64,000 bases of DNA from Deltaproteobacteria bacterium (GCA_007693595.1 REDI01000010.1:84423-148422); one strand, 5' to 3'; shown: positions 1 to 8,389, numbered from the stretch's first letter. The notes: generated by a model not told the origin, from the letters alone. Numbers and translations are program-made.

Positions 1-175
1 GGGCGTGGCCGAACGATGGCGCAGGAGCGCCTCGGCGAAGGAGCTGCCCCCGTGACCACCCGGTGTGAGGGAGTCCCTTTCCCCGAGCACTCGCCAACAG
101 GCGATGGCGCTCCGGGGGGCGAGCCGGGCGGCGTCCAGGCGCGAAGGGAAGGAGGAGCCTTCTGGAGCCCCCGAG

Positions 176-1021
176 CTAGGCGGGTAGCCGTCGGAAGTGC
201 ATCCCCCAGTCCACCCCGACGGTCTCGCCGTCCTGGAGCGGCTCCCAGACGTTTGGCTCGGGGTCGACGGCCTCGCTCGTGAGGATCAGGTGGCGCACGA
301 TCCCCGAGTCCACCGGAGCTTCGCACATGCGGGGCTTGTACAGCGCACAGGCGCTCCGCTCGGGGCAGCGGGTCTTGTGGGTGCTGAAGTGCAGCGAGAC
401 GCGGGAACAGTGCCCGATCATCACGTTGCCGTTGGTGGCGATGCAGGTGAGCTTGGTCTGTAGGTCGCCGTAGTGGTCGGTGATGGCCAGGATGTCGCGG
501 GCTGTCGCGCGCAGGGCCTCGGCGCAGGCGTCGAAGGGCAGGCCGGGCAGGTGGATGTCTTCGAAGCGGCGCACGAGCCGGGTCAGGAAGGCGTAGAAGA
601 AGATCTCGCTATCGGTACTACCTAGGATATTCGGTAAGAAGCGCGGCATGATCAGCGCACGCAGGTCCTCGCGGATCTGAGGGGACTCGTTGTAACCGGC
701 GATCTGGCCGTTATGAGCAAAGATCCACTTACCGAACTGGAAGGGGTGGCAGTTGAGCAGGTTGACCGGACCGACGTTGGCTTGTCGAATATGGCCTAGG
801 AAGGTGTTGGTGCTGACGACGCTGCCGAGCTCGCCGAACAACCCATCGGACAGCGCTTGGCGAGTGTTTCGGTAGATGTGGGGATACTCGTCGACGTAGT
901 AGCCGATACCCCACCCGTCGGGGTGGGCCTCGCTCTGGGTCGCCAGCGCGTTCTCGGCCGCGATGAGCGAGCGGTGAACGGCGCTCTTGAGCGAAGTCCG
1001 AAAGGCGTAGAGGCGGCACAT
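176..1021 (-). CDS. Class II glutamine amidotransferase (EgtC/YafJ type)
   Basis: 281 aa. The protein begins Met-Cys-Arg-Leu, so Cys2 becomes the N-terminal nucleophile after Met removal, as in Ntn-type class II amidotransferases. The family signatures are present: GWGIGYY near residue 36, NCHPF near 90 and FAHNGQI near 101. The family cleaves glutamine or gamma-glutamyl amides. EgtC removes the glutamate from a gamma-glutamyl ergothioneine precursor, but many homologues have unknown substrates. It is the last gene of a leftward run and starts 7 bases after the stop of the methyltransferase-TPR gene, so the two are probably co-expressed. That neighbour does not look like EgtD, so a role in ergothioneine synthesis is not established. 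The family call is firm and the substrate is open. Confidence 0.85.
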   Translation of the reverse strand: MCRLYAFRTSLKSAVHRSLIAAENALATQSEAHPDGWGIGYYVDEYPHIYRNTRQALSDGLFGELGSVVSTNTFLGHIRQANVGPVNLLNCHPFQFGKWIFAHNGQIAGYNESPQIREDLRALIMPRFLPNILGSTDSEIFFYAFLTRLVRRFEDIHLPGLPFDACAEALRATARDILAITDHYGDLQTKLTCIATNGNVMIGHCSRVSLHFSTHKTRCPERSACALYKPRMCEAPVDSGIVRHLILTSEAVDPEPNVWEPLQDGETVGVDWGMHFRRLPA

Positions 1022-1028
1022 CGGGCGA

Positions 1029-2618
1029 TCAGGCCGGCGAGGGGGCTTCGGCGCTGACCCGCTCGATGCCCTTCTTGGCTAGCGCATAGTCAGGGTCGAT
1101 CTCGAGGGCCTTTTCATAGGCGTGCAGGGCCGAGTTTCGATCTCCGTGCATCTCCAGGCAGACCCCGTAGTTGAACCAGCCGGCGCGACGGTGTGGCTGC
1201 TCGCGAGTGACGCGCTCGAAGAGGGCGTTCGCCTCTGCGATTCGGCGCATGCGAAAGAGGAGCCTCGCCGAGAGGAAGACGACGTCGTCGGTGGGGCCGA
1301 TCGGGAAAGAACGCTTGACCACCTCTTCGATACAGTTGACTAGATCTTGCCGCTGGTCCGCCTCGGCCTCTTCGATCTGCTTGGCGAAGAGCTCGCCGAA
1401 GCGCGCGAACAAGACCGGATCGAAGCAGGACAGTCGCATCAGGTTGAGCAACATCGGCAGCTCGGGCTCGATCTTGAGTGCGCGGAACTGCTGATAGAAG
1501 CGATGGTACTCGCAAGGGCCGAAGGTGTCGATGTGGTCGGTGTAGCTCTGCTTCCAGCGGCGCAAGGCCGCCGGCTCCCCGCCGGTCAGGGCGAAGCTCG
1601 CCATGGTGAAGCGGGTATAGGGGGCGCGAGTGGTCAGGAACTCGCCGCCGTGGTTCTCGGCGAGCACGCCGACCGCGTCCATGTTGGCCATGAAAGAGAA
1701 GCTGCCATGCTTGGGCGGTTGTCCGATCCGTCGACGGTCCAGATCGGCCAGGCGCCGGTAGCCCTTGTCGCCGATCAGGATGCACCCGCGGTGGCCCGAG
1801 GTCTCCATGAGCGCGTCGATGGCGCGAAGTCCCCCGACGGGGAGCATGATCTCGGCGGCGCGTAGCCCGCTGAGGTAGCGGTTGAGGATCCCGTCGAGGA
1901 GCGGATCGTTGTAGTGCGGCATGCTCACAGGGTGAGGCATGGACGTCAGCTCGACGTGGGCCGAGGCGTCGTTGGCTTGGGGATCGACCGTCGGTGGGAG
2001 CAGGGTGCGGTAGCGCAACTCCTGCAGCCGCCCATCGCGGATGAGGAAGGCGTCTTGGCGCAGGGTGTCGATGACGTAGTTGATGATGAGCATGAGCGGG
2101 TTGGGCTCAGGCTGCTCGCCGAGGACCTCGCCGCTGTGGATCAGCTTGATGGGGCCGGGCTCGTCGGCGTCGAAGAGGGCGAAGTCGACCCGGCCGCGCG
2201 CGACCAGGTCCGTGAACTCGTCGCGCTTCGAGAAGCCGTCGACGTTGGCCTGGTTGAAGTCGGTGAGGACCACGCGGAAGGTGGGCAGGCCTAGCCGTGC
2301 GCTCAGCTCGTCGAGCTCGCGCGCGAGTAAGAAGCCCAAGCGGCCGCCGCCCGATCCGAGCTCGACCACGTTGATCGGGCGATCGGGATCGATGCGCCCC
2401 AGGGGGTGGTCCTGGCCCAGCGCCAGCGCGTCTTCGAGGAAGCCGACGAGCACCCGCGCGTAGCTCGCGGCCACCTTGGCGTTGCCCGTGACGTAGTGCG
2501 GCACCGTGTGGGTGCTCCAGGCCTTCGGGCCGGCGCTGGCGTAGAAACGCTTCTGAATGTCCCATATGACGGACGCACTGAGGGGGACGTAGGGTTCGAT
2601 GGGCTGATGATCCGACAT
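1029..2618 (-). CDS. SAM-dependent methyltransferase-like protein with C-terminal TPR repeats
   Basis: 529 aa. A Rossmann SAM-binding motif I (VVELGSGGGRLGF, residues 84-96) is followed by an acidic beta-strand region. The last ~80 residues form TPR helices, including ALHAYEKALEIDPDYALAKK. A GAGGAGG ribosome site precedes the ATG. The middle region matches nothing I can name. The architecture suggests a cytosolic methyltransferase that uses the TPR for protein contact, but neither substrate nor catalysis can be read from the sequence. It lies 63 bases downstream of carH with its own possible -10 element (TGCTATAAG), so it may be transcribed independently or read through from the crt operon. 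It is followed closely by an Ntn amidotransferase. Confidence 0.7.
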   Translation of the reverse strand: MSDHQPIEPYVPLSASVIWDIQKRFYASAGPKAWSTHTVPHYVTGNAKVAASYARVLVGFLEDALALGQDHPLGRIDPDRPINVVELGSGGGRLGFLLARELDELSARLGLPTFRVVLTDFNQANVDGFSKRDEFTDLVARGRVDFALFDADEPGPIKLIHSGEVLGEQPEPNPLMLIINYVIDTLRQDAFLIRDGRLQELRYRTLLPPTVDPQANDASAHVELTSMPHPVSMPHYNDPLLDGILNRYLSGLRAAEIMLPVGGLRAIDALMETSGHRGCILIGDKGYRRLADLDRRRIGQPPKHGSFSFMANMDAVGVLAENHGGEFLTTRAPYTRFTMASFALTGGEPAALRRWKQSYTDHIDTFGPCEYHRFYQQFRALKIEPELPMLLNLMRLSCFDPVLFARFGELFAKQIEEAEADQRQDLVNCIEEVVKRSFPIGPTDDVVFLSARLLFRMRRIAEANALFERVTREQPHRRAGWFNYGVCLEMHGDRNSALHAYEKALEIDPDYALAKKGIERVSAEAPSPA

Positions 2619-2642
2619 GGCGCCTCCTCTCGAAGACCGCCT

Positions 2643-2654
2643 TATAGCAGACGC
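2643..2654 (-). promoter_or_regulatory. Candidate extended -10 promoter element
   Basis: Read on the minus strand this is GCGTCTGCTATA, followed by AGG, giving an extended -10 (TGCTATAAG) 25 bases before the methyltransferase ATG. The identical 12-mer occurs at 31019-31030 in front of another minus-strand gene. No convincing -35 is visible. Confidence 0.35.
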
Positions 2655-2681
2655 GGAGCGGTTCGCGAGGCGAAGTGGGGC

Positions 2682-3545
2682 TCAGCGATCGAGACGGAGC
2701 AACAGATCTTCGAAGGTCGCACAGTAAAGTAAGCGATCGGTGCTCTCGCCCGTCAGCGGTTCGACCCCCGGCCCGCCGAGGGCGAGCATTGTGGAGGGTG
2801 GCGTCATCGTGAGCAAGCGCTGTGCATGTTCGCGGACCGCGTCGGGCTCGCGGCGATTGATAAGGGACTGGCAGATCAACGCCACATCGCGGGTGTGAAG
2901 GAGCCCGTCGAGATCTTCGAGGGGAAGATCGGCGCCGAGGTAGACGATCCTCCACCCGCGCAGCGCGAGCTTGACCGCGACCGCCAACAAGGGGATCTCG
3001 TGTTGCTCTCCGGGAAAGCCGGCACACAGCGCGACGGGCCCCCCGGCCGGTCCGCTCTCGAGGCGGTGGAGTACCGTGATGAGCTGCTCGCGGACGAAGG
3101 CGCTGGTGAAGTGCTCTTGGGCGATGCTCACGGAGCCGGCGTGCCAGCGGTCTCCGACGTCGCGTAGGACCGGCAGCAGCACGTCGTCGATCATGCGGCG
3201 GATCGGGTAGGTGCTGATCAGATGGAAGGCGCGATCGGCCTCGACCCGGTCAAAGGCGAGCAGCGCTCCCCTCAAGGCATCCCGGAGATGGTCGAGGGGC
3301 TGCTCGCCGTCGGCGCGAGCGGGCTCGCCGGTCTTTCGGAGCAGCTCCACCGCTTCGCCGATCCGGTGTCCCTTCTCGAGAAGCTGGGTGAGGCGGTGGA
3401 GGATCTGCACGTCTTCGTCATCGTAGACGCGGTGTCCCCCGTCGGTGCGGTTGGGTTTGGGGACACCATAGCGACGCTCCCAAGCGAGGAGCGTATTCCG
3501 GGGGATCCCGGTCATGTCGACGACGGTTCGGATGCGGTAGGCCAT
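2682..3545 (-). CDS. carH: CarH-type B12-dependent photoreceptor repressor (MerR family)
   Basis: 287 aa. The N-terminal MerR winged helix (residues 1-70, with RNTLLAWERRYGVPKPNR) is followed by a four-helix bundle and a cobalamin-binding domain. The residues that define AdoCbl photoreception in Thermus CarH are all present: W134 and H135, E144-H145 (the W-x9-E-H motif), and H182 in GEQHEIP as the expected lower axial cobalt ligand. In this family, AdoCbl-bound tetramers repress carotenoid genes in the dark and light breaks them apart. The gene starts 4 bases after crtB, so it is the last gene of the crt operon, which predicts negative feedback. Its likely operator is the set of 11-bp repeats at 8346-8389. 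Confidence 0.92.
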   Translation of the reverse strand: MAYRIRTVVDMTGIPRNTLLAWERRYGVPKPNRTDGGHRVYDDEDVQILHRLTQLLEKGHRIGEAVELLRKTGEPARADGEQPLDHLRDALRGALLAFDRVEADRAFHLISTYPIRRMIDDVLLPVLRDVGDRWHAGSVSIAQEHFTSAFVREQLITVLHRLESGPAGGPVALCAGFPGEQHEIPLLAVAVKLALRGWRIVYLGADLPLEDLDGLLHTRDVALICQSLINRREPDAVREHAQRLLTMTPPSTMLALGGPGVEPLTGESTDRLLYCATFEDLLLRLDR

Positions 3546-3549
3546 GGCC

Positions 3550-4497
3550 TCAGGCTCCGCAGCCGGGAAGATCCCGGAGTTCGAGGTGGAGCTCGGAACG
3601 GTGGTGGGGGAGGGGAGCGAGCAGATAGCGCGCCAGGTCGAGCAGCCCGAGCAGGCTCAAGACCACCTTGGCGGGGGTCGAGGTGAAGGCGCGGTGTTGC
3701 CACGGGTCGCAGTCCCGCTGCCGTAGGGCGGTGCCGATGCCCCGGTAGACGCGGCTGGCGACGTGGATCGCGAGCCTTGCGCGGAGCGGGATGTAGCGCA
3801 TCCCCTGGTTGGCGCTGGCGTAGTAGGTGTCGGCGAGCGCGAGGAGATCCCGCACGACCCGGCTCAGCGCCTCGCGCTCGGCGTGGTTTAAGGAGGGGCC
3901 GGGGCCCGCCGCCTGTAGCAGGCGCTCGGAGCTCAGCCCGACGTCCTCCAGCCGCCTCGCGGGAAGGTAGACGCGACCTCGGACGGCGTCTTCGTGGACG
4001 TCTCGACAGATGTTGGTGATCTGCATCGCCACCCCGAGATCGACGGCGAAGGGGCTCGCGGCGGGGTCGTAGACCCCGAGCACGGCGCACATCATCAGGC
4101 CCACGGTCCCCGCGACCCGATAGCTGTAGCGGAGCAGCTCGGCGTCATCGGCGAAGCGCACGGTGCCCAGATCGCCTCGAACCCCGTGGAGGAGCTGGAG
4201 CGCGGGCTCGATCCCGATTGGGCCGCGGTCGAGCACGGCGCGGGTGTGGGCGATCAGCGGCCGGGGGGAGGCGCGGTCCCGGAGCTCCGCGTCGAGCGCG
4301 TCGAGCGCCCCGACCGCATCGACCGCGCTGTCCGCCTCGTCCACCAGGTCGTCGACCTGACGGCAGAAGGCGTAGAGCACCGCTGCATCGTCGAGCTGGT
4401 GACGGGGAAGAAGCGCTCCCGCCCACCGGAACGAGCGGGCGTGGGTAGACAGCACGGCGCGGCTGTCTTGGAGCAAGGCGGGGGGATTGGAGTTCAT
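3550..4497 (-). CDS. crtB: Phytoene synthase
   Basis: 315 aa, normal length for the family. It condenses two GGPP molecules to phytoene, the first committed step of C40 carotenoid synthesis. Both Asp-rich motifs that bind Mg-diphosphate are intact: CRQVDDLVDEAD (D49, D50, D53) and NICRDVHEDAVRGRVYLP (D166, D170). The ATG overlaps the crtI stop by 4 bases, indicating translational coupling, and carH follows after 4 bases. The protein is probably peripheral to the inner membrane. Confidence 0.95.
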   Translation of the reverse strand: MNSNPPALLQDSRAVLSTHARSFRWAGALLPRHQLDDAAVLYAFCRQVDDLVDEADSAVDAVGALDALDAELRDRASPRPLIAHTRAVLDRGPIGIEPALQLLHGVRGDLGTVRFADDAELLRYSYRVAGTVGLMMCAVLGVYDPAASPFAVDLGVAMQITNICRDVHEDAVRGRVYLPARRLEDVGLSSERLLQAAGPGPSLNHAEREALSRVVRDLLALADTYYASANQGMRYIPLRARLAIHVASRVYRGIGTALRQRDCDPWQHRAFTSTPAKVVLSLLGLLDLARYLLAPLPHHRSELHLELRDLPGCGA

Positions 4498-6017
4498 GCG
4501 GACTTGCGCGGCTCCTTCTTGCCGGGAAGAGCGAGGGGGTCGTCAGCGGTCGGAACCAGCTTATCGACGACGGCGGCGGTCTGGAGGACGCCGGGCATGC
4601 CCGCACCGGGGTGAACGCTCGCGCCCACGAAGAAGAGCCCTCCGACGTCGGGGGACTTGTTGTGGTAGCGGAACCAGGCCGACTGGGTGAGCACCGGCTC
4701 GATCCCGAAGGCCGCGCCGTCCATGCTGCGCAGCTTGCCCTCGAAGTAGCGAGGATCGATGTGGAAGCTGTGCTCGAGGTTGTCCTTGATGCCCGGCAGG
4801 TGGGACTTTTCGAGGGAGTCGAGGATCCGCTGCCAGTAGGGCTCGGCCTCCTTGCTCCAGTCGATGCCTGACTTTTGGTTGGGGACGGGCGAGAGCACGT
4901 AGAAGCCGTCCTTGCCCTCCGGGGCCAGCGTCGGATCCGTCCATCCGGGGCGATGGAGGTAGAGGCTGAAGTCGTCCGCGAGCACGCGCTTGTGGAAGAT
5001 GTCGCGGAGGAGGCCCCTGTAGCGAGGGCCCATGATGATCGTGTGGTGACGGACATCGGGGTAGGGCTTGCTCGATCCGAAGTAGGCCACGAAGAGACTC
5101 ATCGACTGCCGCTTGCGCGAGACGTTCCGGTCGGTGTGGACCCGGCGATGCTCGGGCGCGATCAGCTTGGTGTAGACCACGCTGGGGTCGGCGTTCGAGA
5201 CGATCAGGTCGCAGTCGAAGGTCTGACCGCCCTCGGTGTGCACCGCGCTCACCACTCCGTTGGTCACGGCGATGCGCTCGACGGGGGCGTTGAGGTGGAC
5301 CTCAACCCCGATGTCCTCGAGGAGCCGGCCCATCGCGGCGACCATCGCGTTGGTACCCCCCTTGGGGAACCAGACCCCCCACTTGCGCTCGAGCCAGTGG
5401 ATCAGCAGGTAGATACTGGAGGCGTCGAAGGGGTTGCCCCCGATGAGGAGCGGCTGGAAGGTGAAGACCTGGCGGAGTCGCTCGTCGCGGATGTAGCTGC
5501 TCACCATACTGTAGACGCTTCGGTAGGATCCGAGGCGCATCATGTCGGGCACCGCGCGGAGCATGGTGCCGAGCTCGTGGAAGGGCTGGTCGACGAGCTC
5601 GTCGTAGCCGACCGAGAAGATGTCGTGGGACTTCTGCGCGAGCTTGCGGTAGCCATCGACGTCGCCGGGGGACATCTCGGCGATCTGGGCCAAGATGCGC
5701 TCCTCTTCGCCGACGTAGTCGAAGTGGCTCCCGTCGGGGAACTCGACCCGATAGTAGGGGTCGACCGGCACCATCTCGTAGTAGTCGTCGGGATCCCGGC
5801 CGGCCATGCGGAAGAGCTCCTCGAAGAGGTGGGGAGCGGTGACCACGGTGGGGCCCGCGTCGTAGGTGAAGCCGTCGCGCTTGAACACGCTCGCGCGGCC
5901 GCCGAGCTGCTCATTGGCCTCGAGGAGGATGGTCCGGTAGCCCTTGGTGCGGAGCCGGATGGCGGCGGCGAGTCCGCCGAGTCCCGATCCGATGACGATC
6001 GCAGTTTGGGTAGTCAT
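4494..6017 (-). CDS. crtI: Phytoene desaturase (CrtI type)
   Basis: 507 aa. An FAD-binding beta-alpha-beta fold opens the protein (AIVIGSGLGGLAAAIRLR), followed by the CrtI-type GPTVVTAPHLFEELF region and a C-terminal GASVHPGAGMPGVLQTA flavin-binding signature. Bacterial CrtI enzymes convert phytoene to lycopene, or to intermediates of it, at the membrane. It lies between crtE (1 base gap) and crtB (4-base overlap). A second CrtI-family gene on the other arm (10633-12111) is the better candidate for the CrtD step, so this one is assigned to phytoene by operon position. Myxococcus splits the task between two CrtI enzymes, so incomplete desaturation by this copy is possible. Confidence 0.93.
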   Translation of the reverse strand: MTTQTAIVIGSGLGGLAAAIRLRTKGYRTILLEANEQLGGRASVFKRDGFTYDAGPTVVTAPHLFEELFRMAGRDPDDYYEMVPVDPYYRVEFPDGSHFDYVGEEERILAQIAEMSPGDVDGYRKLAQKSHDIFSVGYDELVDQPFHELGTMLRAVPDMMRLGSYRSVYSMVSSYIRDERLRQVFTFQPLLIGGNPFDASSIYLLIHWLERKWGVWFPKGGTNAMVAAMGRLLEDIGVEVHLNAPVERIAVTNGVVSAVHTEGGQTFDCDLIVSNADPSVVYTKLIAPEHRRVHTDRNVSRKRQSMSLFVAYFGSSKPYPDVRHHTIIMGPRYRGLLRDIFHKRVLADDFSLYLHRPGWTDPTLAPEGKDGFYVLSPVPNQKSGIDWSKEAEPYWQRILDSLEKSHLPGIKDNLEHSFHIDPRYFEGKLRSMDGAAFGIEPVLTQSAWFRYHNKSPDVGGLFFVGASVHPGAGMPGVLQTAAVVDKLVPTADDPLALPGKKEPRKSA

Positions 6018-6018
6018 G

Positions 6019-7104
6019 TCAGATCTCCGAGCGGGTGTGCGCGAAGTCGCGCGGGGCAGTGTGAGCGATCGGGGCGATGGCCTTGGCGACCAGGGTCATG
6101 GCCACGGCGTGCAGGCGAGGCTCGGCGAGCAGGAGGGGGTCGTCGTCGATGGCTTGCTCCAGCCGCGCCATGCGCTGCCAGACGGCGTCGAGGGCGCCGT
6201 CGCGGCGGAAGCGCTGGATGGCCTTCGCTACCTGAGCGGGGGAGGTGTCGGTGCGGGGCGCGGCGAGCAGGGCGATGAGCCAGTCGCGATCCTCGGGGTG
6301 CAGGCGCAGGTGCTCGCTCACCAGGGCGCTCACCTTGCCTTCGTACAGGTCCGACCCGACGACATCTCGCCCTTTGTCGCCATAGAGGTCGAGCACGTCG
6401 TCTTGGATCTGGAAGAGCACGCCGATCCGGTGGAAGGGAGCTGCGAGCTGGGCCGCTGCGTCGGCGGTCCGACCGGCGATGAGGGCCGCCCCCTCGACGG
6501 GCAGGCCGAAGAGGGCCGCGGTCTTGCCCTGGGTGGCGGAGGCGTAGCTGGTCCAGTCGAGCTTGCCGAGTTGCAGCATGTCGAACTCATTGGCCTGGCC
6601 TCGGGCGACTCGCTCCGCGTTGACCGCCAGGGTGCGGCTGAGGTGCCACTTGACCGCGTCGGGGACCGGGAGCGCGTCGAGGACCCGGTAGGGGAGCATG
6701 AGCATGAGGTCGCCCGCGTTGATCGCCTGGGCCAGTCCGTGCCGGACCCAGGTGGCGGTGGAGCCGCGGCGCACCCGGTCGCCGTCCTGGACGTCGTCGT
6801 GGAGCAGGGTGGCGTTGTGCAAGAGCTCACAAGAGGCCGCCCAAGCGGTCGCGTTCTCGCGCTGACCGTCCAGGGCCTCGACCGCGCCGAGCGCGAGTCG
6901 AGCTCGCAGCCGCTTGCCGCCGCTGGCGAGGTGCTCGCTGGTCATGGCGCTGAGTCGGTCGAAGGCGCTGCCAGAGCAGACCTCGAGCATCAGAGTCTCG
7001 ACGTCAGCGAGGCCCTCCTCGCTCCAGATGCCGCGCGGTCGTCGCGTGCTGACCGCGGCACGCGCGATGGGCTGGGGTTGGGCGTAGCCGGAGACCTTGT
7101 TCAC
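6019..7104 (-). CDS. crtE: Geranylgeranyl diphosphate synthase (polyprenyl synthetase)
   Basis: 361 aa trans-prenyltransferase with both Asp-rich motifs: LLHDDVQDGDRVRRG (D103, D104, D107) and FQIQDDVLDLYGD (D235, D236, D239). A GGKR motif for IPP binding lies near residue 62. It makes the C20 GGPP used by CrtB. The ATG overlaps the stop of crtY by 4 bases. The family also includes FPP and longer-chain synthases; the crt operon position decides for GGPP. Confidence 0.92.
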   Translation of the reverse strand: MNKVSGYAQPQPIARAAVSTRRPRGIWSEEGLADVETLMLEVCSGSAFDRLSAMTSEHLASGGKRLRARLALGAVEALDGQRENATAWAASCELLHNATLLHDDVQDGDRVRRGSTATWVRHGLAQAINAGDLMLMLPYRVLDALPVPDAVKWHLSRTLAVNAERVARGQANEFDMLQLGKLDWTSYASATQGKTAALFGLPVEGAALIAGRTADAAAQLAAPFHRIGVLFQIQDDVLDLYGDKGRDVVGSDLYEGKVSALVSEHLRLHPEDRDWLIALLAAPRTDTSPAQVAKAIQRFRRDGALDAVWQRMARLEQAIDDDPLLLAEPRLHAVAMTLVAKAIAPIAHTAPRDFAHTRSEI

Positions 7105-8330
7105 GAGGCACCTCTGAGCTGTGGGTTAAGGACGCGGAGCAGGGATGAACGCCCGCGGCCCAGGGCGAGCGCGACGATGGCTCGCCGCAGGGGTGGGTCG
7201 AGGCGCGCGAAGACCTGGGTCATCGCGCGGGCGACCTGACCGGGGGTCGAGGTGGCGCTCAGGTAGGCGCGCCACGACGGCTCGGGCAAGTCGAAGAAGC
7301 ACTGGAAGAACGACGCGGTCTGGCCGTCGTCGAGGGAGAGCAAGAGCTCGAGGCCCAGGTCGTGCAGGGCGCGGGTGCGCCGGAGAGGGGCGGGCCAGAT
7401 CTGAGCCCACGCCGCTTGAACGGCGGCGAGAGGGCCCTGGTCGAGGTGCTCGTCGAGGGCTGCGGCGACGGGAGCCGCCAGGTGCAGGGCTCGAGTGAGC
7501 TGGTAGCCGGTCGCGGGGTGGACCAGGCCGGCGGCCGCGCCGAAGGGCAAGAGCCGGTCGACGGTGGGGATCGGGGTGTTCATGGGGATGATGCACCGTT
7601 CGACCTCGAGTTCGCGCGAGGCGTGGATCCCGAGATGGGCGAGCCGCTTGTAGAGTCGGCTCCGAAGCAGCTCGAGGGGGACGGCGGGTCGAGCCGCCAG
7701 GGAAGTCTCCTCGAGGAAGACGAGGTTCGAGGCAAGTGGCAGGGCGTAGAGGAAGCTGGGTACTCCGTCGCGCTCGGTAGGGCTCAGGTGGTCTGAGGAG
7801 AAGTCCATCAGCCGCATCTCGCCTTCGGCCCATGGGTGGTGGTCGACTTCGGCGAGGATGCCGTAGGCGGCTTGAAAGGCGGTCGGAGCGGCAGCCCCAG
7901 GATCGAGGCTGCGGCCGATGGCGTTGACCACCACGGCTCCGCGGCGACTCGGACCTCGGTGGAGGTGTACCTCGCTGTAGCTCGGGTGATGCGCGACGTG
8001 GGCGGCCCGGCCCGTGACGAGCTCGCCTCCATGGTCGGCGAGGCGCCCCAAGAGCTGGTCGCGCAGCGCGTGCTTGTCGATGCGTGCGTAGGTGCCCCCG
8101 AGCGGCCGGGGACCGGCGCCGAGGTCGGCGGTGGGTAGGGTCCAGGTCGCGCTCAAGGGGACGTGGTCGGGCAGGTCGTGCGCCCACGCGCCATAGGTAG
8201 GCGCCCAGGTGCGATCGGGGCTCGGATCGACGACCTGTACGGTCATACCTCGCTCGGCGGCAGCAGCCGCGAGGGCGAGGCCGGCAGGGCCGGCTCCGAG
8301 GATGATCAGCGTGGGGAGAGACTGGGACAC
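7101..8330 (-). CDS. crtY: Lycopene beta-cyclase, CrtL/CrtY type
   Basis: 409 aa from a GTG start at 8330, chosen because GAGG sits just upstream and the flavin-binding strand LIILGAGPAGLALAAAAAERG follows at once. The open frame to 8612 only runs through the promoter region. The FLEETSLAARP stretch matches the catalytic FLEET motif of plant and cyanobacterial cyclases, and PTYGAWAHDL and the NTPIPTVDRLLPFG region are also typical. It forms beta-ionone rings on lycopene or neurosporene. It is the first gene of the leftward crt operon and overlaps crtE by 4 bases. Myxococcus uses small heterodimeric CrtYc/CrtYd cyclases instead, so this is a different solution to the same step. Confidence 0.88.
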   Translation of the reverse strand: MSQSLPTLIILGAGPAGLALAAAAAERGMTVQVVDPSPDRTWAPTYGAWAHDLPDHVPLSATWTLPTADLGAGPRPLGGTYARIDKHALRDQLLGRLADHGGELVTGRAAHVAHHPSYSEVHLHRGPSRRGAVVVNAIGRSLDPGAAAPTAFQAAYGILAEVDHHPWAEGEMRLMDFSSDHLSPTERDGVPSFLYALPLASNLVFLEETSLAARPAVPLELLRSRLYKRLAHLGIHASRELEVERCIIPMNTPIPTVDRLLPFGAAAGLVHPATGYQLTRALHLAAPVAAALDEHLDQGPLAAVQAAWAQIWPAPLRRTRALHDLGLELLLSLDDGQTASFFQCFFDLPEPSWRAYLSATSTPGQVARAMTQVFARLDPPLRRAIVALALGRGRSSLLRVLNPQLRGAS

Positions 8331-8345
8331 GGAACCTCGACAAAA

Positions 8346-8389
8346 CTTCTGCACATGGTATACATCGTGTGTACACGTTATGCAAACGC
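8346..8389. promoter_or_regulatory. Predicted CarH operator: four tandem 11-bp repeats
   Basis: Four contiguous 11-mers: CTTCTGCACAT (8346-8356), GGTATACATCG (8357-8367), TGTGTACACGT (8368-8378) and TATGCAAACGC (8379-8389). The middle two match the nnTnnACAnnn half-site described for Thermus CarH exactly. The outer two keep the T and two of the three ACA bases. Spacing is exactly one helical turn, as required for head-to-tail MerR DNA-binding domains of a CarH tetramer. The array lies between the divergent crtY and crtC starts, and carH is in the crtY operon. Confidence 0.75.
8357..8386 (-). promoter_or_regulatory. Candidate crtY operon promoter inside the CarH operator
   Basis: On the minus strand, TTTGCA (8381-8386) and TATACC (8357-8362) are separated by 18 bases and could be -35 and -10 elements. 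TATACC ends 26 bases before the crtY GTG. Both hexamers lie within the 11-bp repeat array, so a bound CarH tetramer would block RNA polymerase. Confidence 0.4.

Noticed and set aside
1..175. Possible gene at the left window edge (plus-strand frame 16-282)
   Set aside because: The frame overlaps the amidotransferase C terminus, is Arg/Pro/Gly-rich and has no ribosome site or conserved motif.
176..2618. Ergothioneine biosynthesis operon
   Set aside because: The amidotransferase resembles EgtC, but the adjacent methyltransferase-TPR protein is not EgtD-like and no EgtB-type gene is present.
4875..6278. 467-aa plus-strand frame across crtI and the crtE end
   Set aside because: It runs antisense to intact crtI and crtE with all catalytic motifs. 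Its Val/Glu/Gly/His-rich composition is typical of antisense frames in this GC range.
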